This document shows positions 19,062 through 29,498 of a DNA stretch of 64,000 nucleotides, in pieces. Source of the stretch: Pseudoalteromonas sp. T1lg48. GTDB lineage: Bacteria > Pseudomonadota > Gammaproteobacteria > Enterobacterales > Alteromonadaceae. Position numbers and translations under genes: made by a program. The first letter of the stretch is position 1; each line of letters begins with the position of its first letter. The stretch is from positions 300,676 through 364,675 of the forward strand of contig NZ_PQCC01000001.1 of the NCBI RefSeq assembly GCF_002964785.1. Reading direction: 5' to 3'. The notes beneath the pieces were generated by a model. The model saw only the letters and a program-made list of their open reading frames with translations, was not told the origin of the DNA and did not search any database.

Positions 19062-20263
19062 TATTCGCCCCTTATACGTAACTCACCAATCACGCTTTCA
19101 CCGTCATTATTCAGAGACCCCTGATCAACATTGAAACCGCGCTGCTCTAAACGCGCCTTCACCTGCGCAAAACTTTGGAAATCTTTGGCTCTGGCACCAA
19201 CACGTAACTCTTTGCGACGCTGATCAAAGCGCAGCGTTTGTGTTACAAATTCATTGCTTTGCTGCACAATATCGGCAAAGTCCTGCAACATCATCAGGAA
19301 TTCTGCTTCGCCGTCCTGACCCTGGCTGCCCAATGCCTTTTTAATCTGGTTGCGAATAAGATGCGGGCGCACCTTAGTGCCGGGAAATGCCGACTCATAG
19401 CTGCTAACCACCTGCTGCTTAACCGACTCGGCCTGCGTTGTATAGTGATACCATTGCGCCCCTTTCACGCCGAGCGTAAATACCAGGGTAACGGCCGCGG
19501 CAACCATGGCCGGGCGCCATACCTTAATCCAGCCACTGCTTTTTTTCTTATAGGCAAAGATGCCTTGACGCAGGTTAATAGGCGATGTGGCCTTAGCAAA
19601 CATGGCTAAGGGCAACTCAAACTTATCTTCGTGACTTTGGGTTTCTATCGCCAATTCACCGCTCGGCAACGGGCTATATAAGTCTAAAACCTCGATACCC
19701 GCGGCGGTTAAATAACTCGCCGCCCAACCGGGTTCCAGTTGCGCCCCTTGCCACTGATCACAACGCACCAAAAAACTGTCATCATTAATAGCGATAGCAC
19801 TGGCTCTTTGCGGTTCAGGCTCGGGCAACAACAAGGCATCGACGTATACATTGACCACGGCAATATCGGCCTCAGCAAATACCTCTAACCAGTTTTGCAA
19901 CCACTGCCTATTGACCAAGGCGATATTAATAAAATGATCTTCCGCCTCGCTATAAGCATTGCCATGGGCGATAAACAGGGTCTCTATATCGACCGTAACC
20001 TGCTCCTCCACCATAAAGGGCAAGGCCTGTGCCAGCTTGCGGTTCCACTTGGCCGGCAGTTTAACGCTTTGCAGCTGTACCTGAGCACAGGGCACCACCA
20101 AGGTGCAATCGCGATTGCGCGCCTTTTCCGTTAATCCGGATAGAGCTGCCGCGTCGGCCAAGAGACCGCTAGCGATAATTTCGTCCTCTGCAGGATTATA
20201 TACCAGCCAATGAATTGGCTGATCTGGGCGCTCGCCCACGTGGATCAGTAAGGATTCTCTCAC
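19061..20263 (-). CDS. gspL: Type II secretion protein GspL
   Basis: A 400-residue inner-membrane protein that links the GspE ATPase to the periplasmic part. A cytoplasmic actin-like domain (residues 1 to about 240, with LAQALPFMVEEQV) is followed by one membrane helix (about 250-268) and a periplasmic ferredoxin-like domain. It overlaps gspK by 4 nt. Confidence 0.94.
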   Translation of the reverse strand: MRESLLIHVGERPDQPIHWLVYNPAEDEIIASGLLADAAALSGLTEKARNRDCTLVVPCAQVQLQSVKLPAKWNRKLAQALPFMVEEQVTVDIETLFIAHGNAYSEAEDHFINIALVNRQWLQNWLEVFAEADIAVVNVYVDALLLPEPEPQRASAIAINDDSFLVRCDQWQGAQLEPGWAASYLTAAGIEVLDLYSPLPSGELAIETQSHEDKFELPLAMFAKATSPINLRQGIFAYKKKSSGWIKVWRPAMVAAAVTLVFTLGVKGAQWYHYTTQAESVKQQVVSSYESAFPGTKVRPHLIRNQIKKALGSQGQDGEAEFLMMLQDFADIVQQSNEFVTQTLRFDQRRKELRVGARAKDFQSFAQVKARLEQRGFNVDQGSLNNDGESVIGELRIRGE

Positions 20264-21255
20264 TGCACGCCTCCAAATTTTCGCGCCATAATTGAAATTT
20301 CTTTATTATTTATTTGTAATAGCGACGTCATAGTAAACTCAAACTCGACAAAAGTTGCGGTTGTTTGTAATTGAAAATAAGAGCTTTTCAGCACAAACCG
20401 GCCATCATCGGCATTGACCTCACGGCCCCCTTGCTGGGTTACCTCGTTAACAAAGTCGCTCAGCGTATCAAAACCTTTTTCCGGGCGAGCACCAATCACC
20501 GACTGCGCCGATGACTCGTCCAACCCTTCAATCATAGCAGCCAGAAGCAAGGCCTGATCTTCGGTAATGGTATTTACATTCAAAGCAAACACCTCACTGC
20601 CCGGGATCACACAAACATAGGGGGCCAATTTGCGCATCGCCAGCGGGTTAAATCCCTTTACCAAGCGCAGCTCGGACATGTCGGCGAAAAAGTTATTCGC
20701 GGTTAAGTAAGGTATATCTCGCGACAAATACTCGTCTTCTTCGGCACCGGAGCGCATGGTAATACTGTCTTCATCCACCCAATCCAAGACACTGTCTGCC
20801 ATGGCCTCTTCGGACTCATCACTGGGCAAATCATCAATTTCCTTTAACAAGGCCAGCAGGGCCTTATGGGCAGGATTTGATTTTACATAACCACCGTTTT
20901 GCGTCTGCGGCTCAGCTCGCAGCGCATTTAAGTTTAAGCAGGCTTGCAAGTCTTTAATTTCCCCGGCAATCGTGCCGTTATCCACGGGAAATGGAGTATT
21001 AGCCGCCAGCGCCCAACTCTGCTGCAGGTGCATTTTATCCGGCTCTTCTTCAATACTTTCTCGCAACACCTTTTGTGCCAACGCCTCTGCCGCATAGGCA
21101 TACCATTTAGCCTGACGAAAATCATTGAGATTCGATGACTTTTGCACCTGCACCATAAGGTTCATGCTCATTTGTGCGGCAATGGTCGCGGCCAGCGCCA
21201 CGATAAATAAAACAATAATCAGGGCCGCGCCTCGGTTATGACGATTAACTGCCAT
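20260..21255 (-). CDS. gspK: Type II secretion minor pseudopilin GspK
   Basis: A 331-residue large minor pseudopilin that sits at the pseudopilus tip with GspI and GspJ. The N-terminal helix RGAALIIVLFIVALAATIAA is followed by a large alpha-domain. The +5 Glu of other pseudopilins is absent, as is normal for GspK. I chose ATG 21255 (MAVNRHNRG) because GGAGG lies 5 nt upstream. A longer frame to 21360 only reads through the out-of-frame gspJ tail. It overlaps the 3' end of gspJ by 11 nt. Confidence 0.93.
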   Translation of the reverse strand: MAVNRHNRGAALIIVLFIVALAATIAAQMSMNLMVQVQKSSNLNDFRQAKWYAYAAEALAQKVLRESIEEEPDKMHLQQSWALAANTPFPVDNGTIAGEIKDLQACLNLNALRAEPQTQNGGYVKSNPAHKALLALLKEIDDLPSDESEEAMADSVLDWVDEDSITMRSGAEEDEYLSRDIPYLTANNFFADMSELRLVKGFNPLAMRKLAPYVCVIPGSEVFALNVNTITEDQALLLAAMIEGLDESSAQSVIGARPEKGFDTLSDFVNEVTQQGGREVNADDGRFVLKSSYFQLQTTATFVEFEFTMTSLLQINNKEISIMARKFGGVQ

Positions 21256-22039
21256 ATGAGCCTCCCGGCGAACCATTGTTACCCTGGTTATTGCCGCCTT
21301 GATTGTTATTTCCACCCTGGGAACCGCCTTGGCTACCGCCCTGACCCCCTTGAGCCCCACCTTGGCCGTTTCCTGAAGCGCCCCCTTGCTGCACCGGGAT
21401 ATCTGCTCCCTGGCCAGCTAATAAAAACAGCCGGCGAATAGGGTCATCCTCTTTTAATATCAGATTCACAGCCACCGCTTTTGGTAACTTCTCTTGCTGC
21501 CACTGCGCCTGCCATTTTTGCGCCTCACCGTCAAAAAATTCAAAACTGAAATCTTCTACATCATGCAACAGCACCTGCACCCGAGGTTCACTGCCATCAA
21601 GCTGATCAACATAAAGGCGGTACAAACGCTCTAAGCGCCCCTCTTGTACTCGGTAAGCCACGGCTTGTAACTCACTGCGCGGCAATAAATAACCCGGGTT
21701 GGACCAACCATTGCGGATAAAGGCAATACCATCTAGCTCACTGTCGAATAAAAAGCGCTCGTGCAACAGGTACTTTTCCTGAAAGTCGCCAGCCTCATTG
21801 CGCACCTTACGCTTACTGATCTGGCTAAAGTCCTGCTCCATCACCCGAAAAACCGTCTGCAAACGCGACAACCGGTCCAGGGTCTCTTCGGACATATCCT
21901 TGGTACGGGTGCTGACCTCAAAGATTTGATGGGTGGCACCGATAATAAAGGCCATCACGGCTAAGGCAACCAGCACCTCAACCAGGGTAAAAGCACGTTG
22001 GCGATACACATTAGCAGAGCGACTGCGCATACCAATCAT
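21245..22039 (-). CDS. gspJ: Type II secretion minor pseudopilin GspJ with Gly/Gln/Asn-rich tail
   Basis: A 264-residue minor pseudopilin. The prepilin cleavage/methylation motif RAFTLVEVLVALAVMAF lies near the N-terminus, followed by the GspJ beta-domain. The last 45 or so residues are a low-complexity Gly/Gln/Asn/Ser tail (units such as GGSQGGSQGGNNNQGG), unusual beside the compact GspJ core. The start overlaps the gspI stop (ATGA), and the tail overlaps the gspK start. Confidence 0.93.
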   Translation of the reverse strand: MIGMRSRSANVYRQRAFTLVEVLVALAVMAFIIGATHQIFEVSTRTKDMSEETLDRLSRLQTVFRVMEQDFSQISKRKVRNEAGDFQEKYLLHERFLFDSELDGIAFIRNGWSNPGYLLPRSELQAVAYRVQEGRLERLYRLYVDQLDGSEPRVQVLLHDVEDFSFEFFDGEAQKWQAQWQQEKLPKAVAVNLILKEDDPIRRLFLLAGQGADIPVQQGGASGNGQGGAQGGQGGSQGGSQGGNNNQGGNNQGNNGSPGGSYGS

Positions 22040-22440
22040 GTTTTACTCGCCTCTTTATCGATATAGGTCGCAAGCTCATAGGCAAATCGCTCATGCTGCT
22101 CATCGGTAAATACGGTAATCACCACTTTTACAAAGCTGCTGTCTGCGGTGCGAACTACTTCCTGCTGCCAATACCAGGTCGCCCCGGCCAGTTCGGTTTT
22201 ACCTTTAGCACCGTTTTTGGCGTTCCAGTTATCCCCTTGGGCACGAATTTCCACCAGCTGGTTTTCCGCCACCCAGGAGCCATAGGTTTGTTCTTTAATG
22301 GCACCTAAATGATTAATATGCTCACCACTGATCTGCATGGCAGCGATCCCAGCCATGGCACAGATACTCAATGCCACAAGGACCTCGATAAGAGTAAAAC
22401 CAGCGCTGCACTTATCTGAGCGAGAAATATACTGAGCCAT
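22036..22440 (-). CDS. gspI: Type II secretion minor pseudopilin GspI
   Basis: A 134-residue minor pseudopilin that nucleates the pseudopilus tip with GspJ and GspK. The prepilin motif SAGFTLIEVLVALSICAMAG is clear. It overlaps gspH by one base and gspJ by four, so it is translationally coupled. Confidence 0.94.
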   Translation of the reverse strand: MAQYISRSDKCSAGFTLIEVLVALSICAMAGIAAMQISGEHINHLGAIKEQTYGSWVAENQLVEIRAQGDNWNAKNGAKGKTELAGATWYWQQEVVRTADSSFVKVVITVFTDEQHERFAYELATYIDKEASKT

Positions 22441-23024
22441 TATTGTAGCTCTTCTTGATATAGGCTAACCGGTGCCATAAATTCCCCTTCGATAATATAA
22501 GGGGCCAGGTCTTCGTCCGTATCCTGCAAAGCAAGGCGCAGTTGAAATGGACTGATTTCGCCAGAGGATAGGATCATAACTTGGGGTATTTGCATTTTTT
22601 GCAGCTCAAGGAAGTCATCGTCGTCTGTTCCCAATAACTGCTGCCAATCAACCTCATTAAGCAAGCTATCCTGCGCCCAGGGGAGATCTTCTTGATTCAA
22701 AGTCAGGGCAAAGTCGGACTCCAGCTTTTTGCCCTTAAGCACACCGTCGCTGTCATCCAGAGGCTGCCACTTTTGCTCCCCATACACCATAAACTCATAA
22801 CCATTGTCGTCGTCGACAAACAAACCGAGCTGACGCTGATTTAGAATGGCGTATTCGGAAGCAAAGTTAATACTGGTTTGCAAAGCAAACGCCGTTTGTT
22901 CTAACTCGTCGTGGCGTGAATCATCAATGCTGTACACAATCATGTTGGCGCTAAACGCGATAATAGCCAGCACCACCAGGATTTCGATTAAGGTAAAACC
23001 GGCTTGATGATTCACCACCTTCAT
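22440..23024 (-). CDS. gspH: Type II secretion minor pseudopilin GspH
   Basis: A 194-residue minor pseudopilin with the prepilin motif HQAGFTLIEILVVLAIIAF, joining the tip complex to the GspG filament. The C-terminal domain is the usual acidic GspH beta-domain. It lies 2 nt after gspG. Confidence 0.93.
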   Translation of the reverse strand: MKVVNHQAGFTLIEILVVLAIIAFSANMIVYSIDDSRHDELEQTAFALQTSINFASEYAILNQRQLGLFVDDDNGYEFMVYGEQKWQPLDDSDGVLKGKKLESDFALTLNQEDLPWAQDSLLNEVDWQQLLGTDDDDFLELQKMQIPQVMILSSGEISPFQLRLALQDTDEDLAPYIIEGEFMAPVSLYQEELQ

Positions 23025-23026
23025 GG

Positions 23027-23449
23027 TTAGCGCTCTTCTTCGTCCCAGTTACCGATATCGTCCTCGGTGCCCGCTTCACCATCCGGGCCCATAGAAAACA
23101 CATCTATTTTACCGATTTCACCCGGGTAGATTAGCTGGTAAGGGTTACCCCAAGGATCCAGCGGTAACTCATTGATAAAACCACCATCAGGGAAACGCTT
23201 TGGAATTGGCTCGATACTGGTCTTAGTTACCAGGGCTTCTAAACCCTGCTCCGTCGTTGGGTAAGTATTTACACGCAACTTATACATGTTGAGCGCATCT
23301 TCAATTTGCTGAATATCCAGCTGCGCTTTATCAAGATCAGCCTCTTCTTTTTGACCCATGATATTTGGGGCTACAATCGACATGATCATACCTATGATGA
23401 CCAATACCACCATCACTTCAAGTAATGAAAAACCAGACTGCTTTCTCAT
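23027..23449 (-). CDS. gspG: Type II secretion major pseudopilin GspG
   Basis: A 140-residue major pseudopilin that builds the periplasmic pseudopilus. The prepilin motif KQSGFSLLEVMVVLVIIGM is followed by the GspG signature YPTTEQGLEALV and a C-terminal calcium-loop region (MGPDGEAGTEDDIGNW). I chose ATG 23449 because AGAGGT lies 7 nt upstream and the prepilin leader (MRKQSG) is the normal length. The frame runs on to 23494 without support. Confidence 0.95.
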   Translation of the reverse strand: MRKQSGFSLLEVMVVLVIIGMIMSIVAPNIMGQKEEADLDKAQLDIQQIEDALNMYKLRVNTYPTTEQGLEALVTKTSIEPIPKRFPDGGFINELPLDPWGNPYQLIYPGEIGKIDVFSMGPDGEAGTEDDIGNWDEEER

Positions 23450-23493
23450 TGTTCGTACCTCTAAATTTACTGAAATCTGTGTTTGTTTGGCCA

Positions 23494-24726
23494 CTATAAG
23501 CCAATTGCCTTGTTCATTGCCATGATTGGCTGCAATATTGCCATTACGATAAATAGCACAATAAGCGCCATGCTCGCTATCATAGCCGGCTCTAAAAGCT
23601 TTAATGACACATTAACCATGGTCTCGAACTCGCGGTCCTGGTTGTCTGCTGCACGCTCAAGCATTTGTTCCAGTTCACCGGATTTCTCACCACTGGCAAT
23701 CATATGCAGCATCATCGGGGGAAAGAGTTTGGACTGCTCCAATGACGCCCGTAAGCTGGCACCTTCGCTGACCCGGGTCGCCGCCTCGGCCACTGCCTGT
23801 TTAATCTTATCGTTTTCCAACACCTGTCCGGAGATCTTCATGCCTTCAAGCAAGGGCACCGAACTGGAAGAAAGAATACTTAGAGTGCGGGCAAAACGCG
23901 CCGTGTTCAAGCCGCGACTGACCTTACCTAAACCGGGCATGGCCAATAACCGGGAGTGATACCAAAAACGAATATGCGGGCGCTTCAACGCCTGCTTAAT
24001 GGTGACCACCAGCGCTACCACTACAACTAAGGTTAACAGCCAGTAGTTTTGTACAAATTCGCTGGCCGCCATTACCCATTCCGTGGTCCAGGGCAACGCC
24101 TGTTTAGATTTTTCAAAGGTTTTTAAGATTTCAGGCACCACGGTGCCGAGCAGGATGGATACAATGGCAATGGCAAATACCACCAGAATAGTGGGATAAA
24201 CCATGGCCTGCACTATTTGCGAACGCATATACTGACGTTGCTCGGTATAGTCCGCCAGGCGATTCAAAACCTGATCCAAATGTCCGGATTTTTCCCCTGC
24301 CGCCACCATGGAACGGTAGAGGTTATCGAAAACATGAGGAAACTCCGCCAGGCCATCGGCCAAGGTATAACCCTCGACCACTTTGGAGCGTACCGCCATC
24401 AACATCTTCTTTAGACGAGGCTTTTCACACTGTTCGGCCACCGCCATCACCGCGGCTTCTACCGGCAGTGCCGATTGGATCAGGGTTGCTAACTGGCGGG
24501 TGATCAAGGCCAGATCTGCAGTAGCGATTTTCGCCTTAAACAGGCCGCTGAACAGGCCGGTTTTTGCGGCACTGGCCTTCTCCTGCGAGGCCGCCAGCTC
24601 AACGGCTAAAGGCATCAAGCCCTTATCGCGCAGTTGTTGACGTACCTGTTTTGCGGTATCGGCCTCTAATATGCCCTTTTTTTCTTTGCCTTTGCCATCC
24701 AGAGCTCGATATTCAAACGCCGCCAC
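23494..24726 (-). CDS. gspF: Type II secretion inner-membrane platform protein GspF
   Basis: A 410-residue polytopic protein that couples the GspE ATPase to pseudopilus assembly. Two repeated GspF domains (ADLALITRQLATLIQSALPVE and TARFARTLSILSSSSVPLLE) and three membrane helices are visible. The start overlaps the gspE stop by one base. Confidence 0.95.
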   Translation of the reverse strand: MAAFEYRALDGKGKEKKGILEADTAKQVRQQLRDKGLMPLAVELAASQEKASAAKTGLFSGLFKAKIATADLALITRQLATLIQSALPVEAAVMAVAEQCEKPRLKKMLMAVRSKVVEGYTLADGLAEFPHVFDNLYRSMVAAGEKSGHLDQVLNRLADYTEQRQYMRSQIVQAMVYPTILVVFAIAIVSILLGTVVPEILKTFEKSKQALPWTTEWVMAASEFVQNYWLLTLVVVVALVVTIKQALKRPHIRFWYHSRLLAMPGLGKVSRGLNTARFARTLSILSSSSVPLLEGMKISGQVLENDKIKQAVAEAATRVSEGASLRASLEQSKLFPPMMLHMIASGEKSGELEQMLERAADNQDREFETMVNVSLKLLEPAMIASMALIVLFIVMAILQPIMAMNKAIGL

Positions 24727-26282
24727 TATTGCTCCTCACGGGTAACCCGTAATACTTCTTCCAGAGTGGTTTTGCCGGCCAGTACACGGGCACACCCATC
24801 GCCACGAATACTCGGGCTATACTGGCGAATATATTTCTCAACCGATTGCTCACCTTTACCATTGTGAATAAGTTCACGAATATGGTCGTCAACAATCAAC
24901 AGCTCATGGATACCGGTTCGGCCCTTGTAGCCATTGTAATTACATTCTTCACAGCCCACGGCGCGATAGATGATTGGCGCCTGCTCGGCACTGACACCAA
25001 GCAGCTGACATTCATTGGCATCGGCCTGATGCGGCTGCTTACAACTCTTACACAGGGTACGCACCAGACGCTGCGACAAAACTCCGAGCAAGGAAGAGGA
25101 AAGCAAGAAGGACTCAACGCCCATGTCTTCCATTCGGGTAATGGCACCAGCGGCGGTGTTGGTGTGCAGGGTCGATAAAACCAAGTGACCGGTTAATGAA
25201 GCCTGCACGGCGATCTGCGCCGTTTCCAGGTCACGTATCTCACCAACCATCACCACATCCGGATCCTGACGCAAAATAGCACGTAGACCACGGGCAAAGG
25301 TCATATCCACCTTAGGATTCACCTGCGTCTGACCGATGCCAGGAATTTCATATTCGATCGGATCTTCAACGGTTAAGATATTGCGATCTTTACTGTTTAT
25401 TTCGCTCATACCGGCATACAAGGTGGTACTCTTACCTGAGCCCGTTGGACCGGTAACGAGAATAATACCGTGTGGCTTACGGATCAGCTCGGCAAATAAT
25501 TCCTGATTGCGCTCCGTCATACCCAGATCGTGCAAATTCAGGCGGGCGTTATTTTTGTCTAATAAACGCAGTACCACACGCTCGCCAAAGCTTGATGGCA
25601 TGGTCGATACCCGCACATCAACGGCACGTCCGGCAATTCGCAAACTAATACGACCGTCTTGCGGCACTCGCTTTTCGGCGATATCCAGCTTGGCCATAAC
25701 CTTAATACGCGACACCAGCAGCGACGACAATTTACGGTTTGGCCTAAGCACTTCTTTAAGCACGCCATCGACGCGAAAACGAATCACCAGATCCTGCTCA
25801 AAGGTTTCGATATGAATATCCGAAGCACCTTCTTTAATGGCTTCGCCGAGCATGGCGTTGATCAACTTGATGATCGGCGCATCGTCGTCGCCAGCCAGTA
25901 GGTCTTCGGTTTGCGGCAATTCTTCGGCCAGGGAGAAGAGATCGGCTTCGTTGCCGATATCTTCCATAATCTGCTGGGTTTCCGAACTGTCTCTTTGATA
26001 AGACGCTTCCAACAGCAGCTCAAACTTATCTTCTGCGAGCTTTTCCACCACAAAACCACGTCCGGCGAAGCGGCGCACTTCCAGCATGACTTGGGCATCC
26101 AGCTCATTGGCGTAGTACAACACCAATTGCTCGTCAGTTTCGACCAGCAACACCTGGAAGCGTCGGGCATAAGCAAAGGGAAGTCGCAAAGGCGCTGCAG
26201 CGAGCACCTCGGATACTTCCATCAACTCTTCGTCGCTAACCAGCGCCTCGGGTGAGGCATCATTGGCCACTTGCTCAGTCAT
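24726..26282 (-). CDS. gspE: Type II secretion ATPase GspE
   Basis: A 518-residue cytoplasmic ATPase powering pseudopilus assembly. The N1E domain is followed by Walker [10 protein letters not shown] (278-286), an Asp box ([10 protein letters not shown]), Walker B ([10 protein letters not shown]) and a His box. A C-terminal zinc-binding module shows CKSCKQ and CEECNY pairs. It overlaps the 3' end of gspD by 8 nt. Confidence 0.96.
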   Translation of the reverse strand: MTEQVANDASPEALVSDEELMEVSEVLAAAPLRLPFAYARRFQVLLVETDEQLVLYYANELDAQVMLEVRRFAGRGFVVEKLAEDKFELLLEASYQRDSSETQQIMEDIGNEADLFSLAEELPQTEDLLAGDDDAPIIKLINAMLGEAIKEGASDIHIETFEQDLVIRFRVDGVLKEVLRPNRKLSSLLVSRIKVMAKLDIAEKRVPQDGRISLRIAGRAVDVRVSTMPSSFGERVVLRLLDKNNARLNLHDLGMTERNQELFAELIRKPHGIILVTGPTGSGKSTTLYAGMSEINSKDRNILTVEDPIEYEIPGIGQTQVNPKVDMTFARGLRAILRQDPDVVMVGEIRDLETAQIAVQASLTGHLVLSTLHTNTAAGAITRMEDMGVESFLLSSSLLGVLSQRLVRTLCKSCKQPHQADANECQLLGVSAEQAPIIYRAVGCEECNYNGYKGRTGIHELLIVDDHIRELIHNGKGEQSVEKYIRQYSPSIRGDGCARVLAGKTTLEEVLRVTREEQ

Positions 26283-28340
26283 TGTTACGCTCAGCCTTAT
26301 TCTGTTCTCTCAGGTATTCTTCGTACGTAGGAGGCAACACCAGGGCGTCATCCCACTCCGGAAGCATGGGCACCTTCTCGAATGGCATAAGATCGATACC
26401 ATCGTCATCCTGCTTTAACTGCTCGCCGCGAATAAAGTTATACTTGCTGTGGCTAAGACGGTTCATGCTTTCACTGTCGCGTAAGATTGTCGGGCGAATA
26501 AAGACGATCAGGTTACGCTTACGCTTTGCGGTACTGGTCGACTTAAACAGGTGACCCAGCACTGGAATATCACCCAGCAATGGCACCTTAGAGACACTCT
26601 CTTGCACGTCTTCATCGATTAAGCCGCCTAGCACCACCATGCCGCCATCATCGGCTAGAACGGTCGTGGTAATAGCACGCTTATTAATGGAGATATCCAC
26701 CGCCGTAGAGCCGGCCACATTCGACACTTCCTGCTCAATGGTCAGCTGTACCGCCGAGCCGTCGTTGATTTGCGGCGTGACCTTCAGTTTTACACCCACT
26801 TCCTGACGCTCAACCGTCTGGAATGGATTATCGTTATTACTGCCGGTCGATGAACCTGTGATAATCGGCACTTCCTGACCCACGATCATGGATGCTTCTT
26901 CGTTATCCATGGTGGGATCGAGGGCGTCGCAAGGATATTCGAATTGGTATCATTGGATACCGCTTGCACAATGGCGCCCCAGTCGTTACGCACAATACCC
27001 ATGGCCAGGCCATTGATACCGCCTAGTAGCGCGGCTAATGGACCTAAATCACCCTCTTGCGTACGTTCAATCGGTGTTACCGTGCCGTTCTCAGAACCAA
27101 TCACATTATCAATAATGGTCTCATCTCGCGCTTGCTCGGCGGCAACGGCCAATGAACCCACAGGTACAGTTGTACCATTATTAAACTGCAACATGCCGCC
27201 TTGTTCGGTGATCCATTGCAGGCCAAAGTTAATGCCATCGCCTTCCGATACTTCAACGATAATGGCTTCAACCAAGACCTGAGCACGACGGATATCCAAA
27301 CGCTCAATGACTTTCTCAAGCGAGCGCATCATATCCGGTTGCGCGGTGATCACCAGTGAGTTGGAGTCGCTATGGGCTTCGATGCTGATGTCGCCTCGGC
27401 TTCGGCGCGATGCACGTTGGTTGGTGGCGGCGCCCTGTTGTTCTTCGGTCAGTGATTTACTCACACCTTGCAGTACGGTGACCAAGTCTTCGGCCTTGGC
27501 GTAGTTCAGGTAGAACACCTTGGTGTTACCCGTGCTTTCCAGCTCGTTATCAAGGCGTTTTACCAATTCGATGGCACGGGTACGGGCCTGGCCCTCGCCG
27601 CTGACGATCACGCTATTGGTACGCTCATCGGCCACTACCCTCGGGATTAGGAAGTCCGGCACACTGCCCTTGCCGTTGTCTTTAAAAATATTGTCGACCA
27701 CAGACACCACATCACCGGCGGTCGCGTGCTTAAGGCGGACGATGTCAACGCTTTTATCACCGGCTTGGTCAACCAAGCGAATGATCTCTACCAGACGGTT
27801 AACCGACTCGGCATGGCCGGTCAGCATCATAACGTTCGATGGGTTGAAGTTGGTAACATGGCCGCCGTCTTTTTGGTCGCTGAATTGGCGAATAAGCGGG
27901 CCTAGCTCTTGCACGGTTACGTTTTTCACTCGCACCACGCGAGTCACTAGCATATCGCCGCCGATGCCGTCTTGTTCGCCGATCACGGGAACATTAGACT
28001 TTTTCGCGTCCGAGCTTTTTTCGACCTTAAGAATACCGTTTGGCATTTCAACCGCAGCAAAACCGTGTACTTCCAGTACATTGAGGAAGAATTGATAATA
28101 CAGCTCTTCATCCATTAATTCGTAGCTGCGGACATTAATCTTACCCCTAACATTGGGATCGATGATTACGGTTTTATTCAGGTTTTTACCGACGATATTA
28201 ATAAACTCATTAATATCCGTGCCTTTAAAATTTGCCGCATACTCAACTGCATACAGGTTTAAACTAATACCAGCGGCAAAAAAGAGCGCACCATATTTGG
28301 CCAGCCCTTTAAAAATTTTTGTGCGAAATTTCGCGCCCAT
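26275..28340 (-). pseudogene. gspD: Type II secretion secretin GspD, interrupted by a one-base frameshift
   Basis: Outer-membrane secretin channel of the T2SS. Two frames together make one GspD of about 688 residues. The first (from ATG 28340, with an N-terminal membrane or signal segment, N0-N3 domains and the start of the secretin domain) ends out of frame at about 26886 after SNILATPSIPPW. The second frame picks up at 26910 with MDNEEASMIVGQEVPIITGS and runs to 26275 with the rest of the secretin and S domains. Family sequences read ATPS-x-TTMDNEEA across this point, which is restored by one extra base at 26914-26917. No canonical slippery heptamer is present. It is either a real loss-of-function lesion or an assembly error; all other gsp genes are intact. 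Confidence 0.93.
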
Positions 28341-28363
28341 TATTCTTCTCTCCACACTTGTGA

Positions 28364-29287
28364 TTATTGCAGGCTAAATTGCACGTCGATAAGCTGACCA
28401 TTACGGTTAACCGTAATCGCCGCCTCTGTACTTGAACGAAGCTCCTGCAAAGCCGCCATTGCTTGTTTCATATCGGTGAGTTGATAGCCATTAATCGCAA
28501 CAGCAATATCATTATTCTCTAAACCCATCTGTTTAAACAGCTGGGGATCTTTACCCGGGCTTAACTTGTATCCTTGCAACTGCCCCTGGTTGCGCACTGG
28601 ACTAACACGAATATAGTCCGTTAGCTTGCCCGGATCCGCCAATACCTCTTCACGTTTTTGTTGTATCGTTGCTTTGAGCTCGGGGTTGGTGGGGACATTT
28701 ACGCTTTGTTTTGCCTGTTGTCGGCTTGGACCGGTGCGTTGCGGCTCCTTGCTTGCCGGCACCGGCATACTGACCGTTTTGGTAAAACTGATGCCATCAA
28801 GCATCAGAGTCTCAAAACGACCATTAACGTCCAAAATGGCACGATCGGGCATGACTTTCGCCAATTTCGCTCTGGTGCCCTTGATCACATCATCTATTCC
28901 GTAAGTCTCCTGGCTGCCCTGAGATTCGATGATGGCCAAGCCAGCACTGTTATCATCGGTGGCCGCCACCACGCCGGTTAGATTAATGCTCAAGCGTGTC
29001 TCGGGAGCGTCGCTGATGACTTCTTGCTTGGGCTGTTCCTGTACCACAGCAGCAGCGTCACCAAATAACTTAACCGCCTTGATAGCGGCGATATTGACGT
29101 CATTTTTTGCCGTCGACGCACTAGTCGCAGGCGGCATGACCGCCGCAACTTGGGGTTGTGGCCACAGTAACCACACCAACGAAGCTGCTAAATAGCCACA
29201 ATATATTGTCGTAGCCAGCACTATAGCAGTCACAATCTTCGTCTGTGGAAGCTGTTTAAGCCTTTGTTGTAGTTGGGCTAAATCCAA
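28364..29287 (-). CDS. gspC: Type II secretion protein GspC
   Basis: A 307-residue bitopic inner-membrane protein that links the platform to the GspD secretin. One membrane helix (about 18-43), a homology-region domain (VVAATDDNSAGLAIIESQG) and a C-terminal PDZ domain (about residues 235-305) are visible. It is first in the operon; its promoter must lie in 29288-29498, which is shared with the divergent hslR. Confidence 0.94.
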   Translation of the reverse strand: MDLAQLQQRLKQLPQTKIVTAIVLATTIYCGYLAASLVWLLWPQPQVAAVMPPATSASTAKNDVNIAAIKAVKLFGDAAAVVQEQPKQEVISDAPETRLSINLTGVVAATDDNSAGLAIIESQGSQETYGIDDVIKGTRAKLAKVMPDRAILDVNGRFETLMLDGISFTKTVSMPVPASKEPQRTGPSRQQAKQSVNVPTNPELKATIQQKREEVLADPGKLTDYIRVSPVRNQGQLQGYKLSPGKDPQLFKQMGLENNDIAVAINGYQLTDMKQAMAALQELRSSTEAAITVNRNGQLIDVQFSLQ

Positions 29288-29424
29288 AACTGTTCACTAT
29301 TATCATTATGTTAACTAACGCCACATAGTACATTCATCACCTGCGTTCAACAAGCGCGTACTGTAGCAATATGTAAAATTGGGCAACGACTATATAAACT
29401 AAGTAAGGCATCTGTATTACAATC

Positions 29425-29453
29425 TTGCCAACTTTTTTTACACTTGCTTATAT
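29425..29453 (+). promoter_or_regulatory. Candidate sigma-70 promoter of hslR-hslO
   Basis: TTGCCA (29425-29430), a 17-nt spacer and TTATAT (29448-29453) lie 45 nt before the hslR GTG. A small hairpin (GCCCT-CTATAT-AGGGC, 29463-29478) follows in the leader. Predicted by eye only. Confidence 0.4.
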
Positions 29454-29498
29454 GTTAACTTTGCCCTCTATATAGGGCTTGTAATTAGGCCAAACACC

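Noticed and set aside
26905..26925. Programmed -1 frameshifting in gspD
   Set aside because: A -1 slip would give a full-length protein, but no X-XXY-YYZ slippery sequence or downstream pseudoknot is visible and other GspD genes are not recoded.
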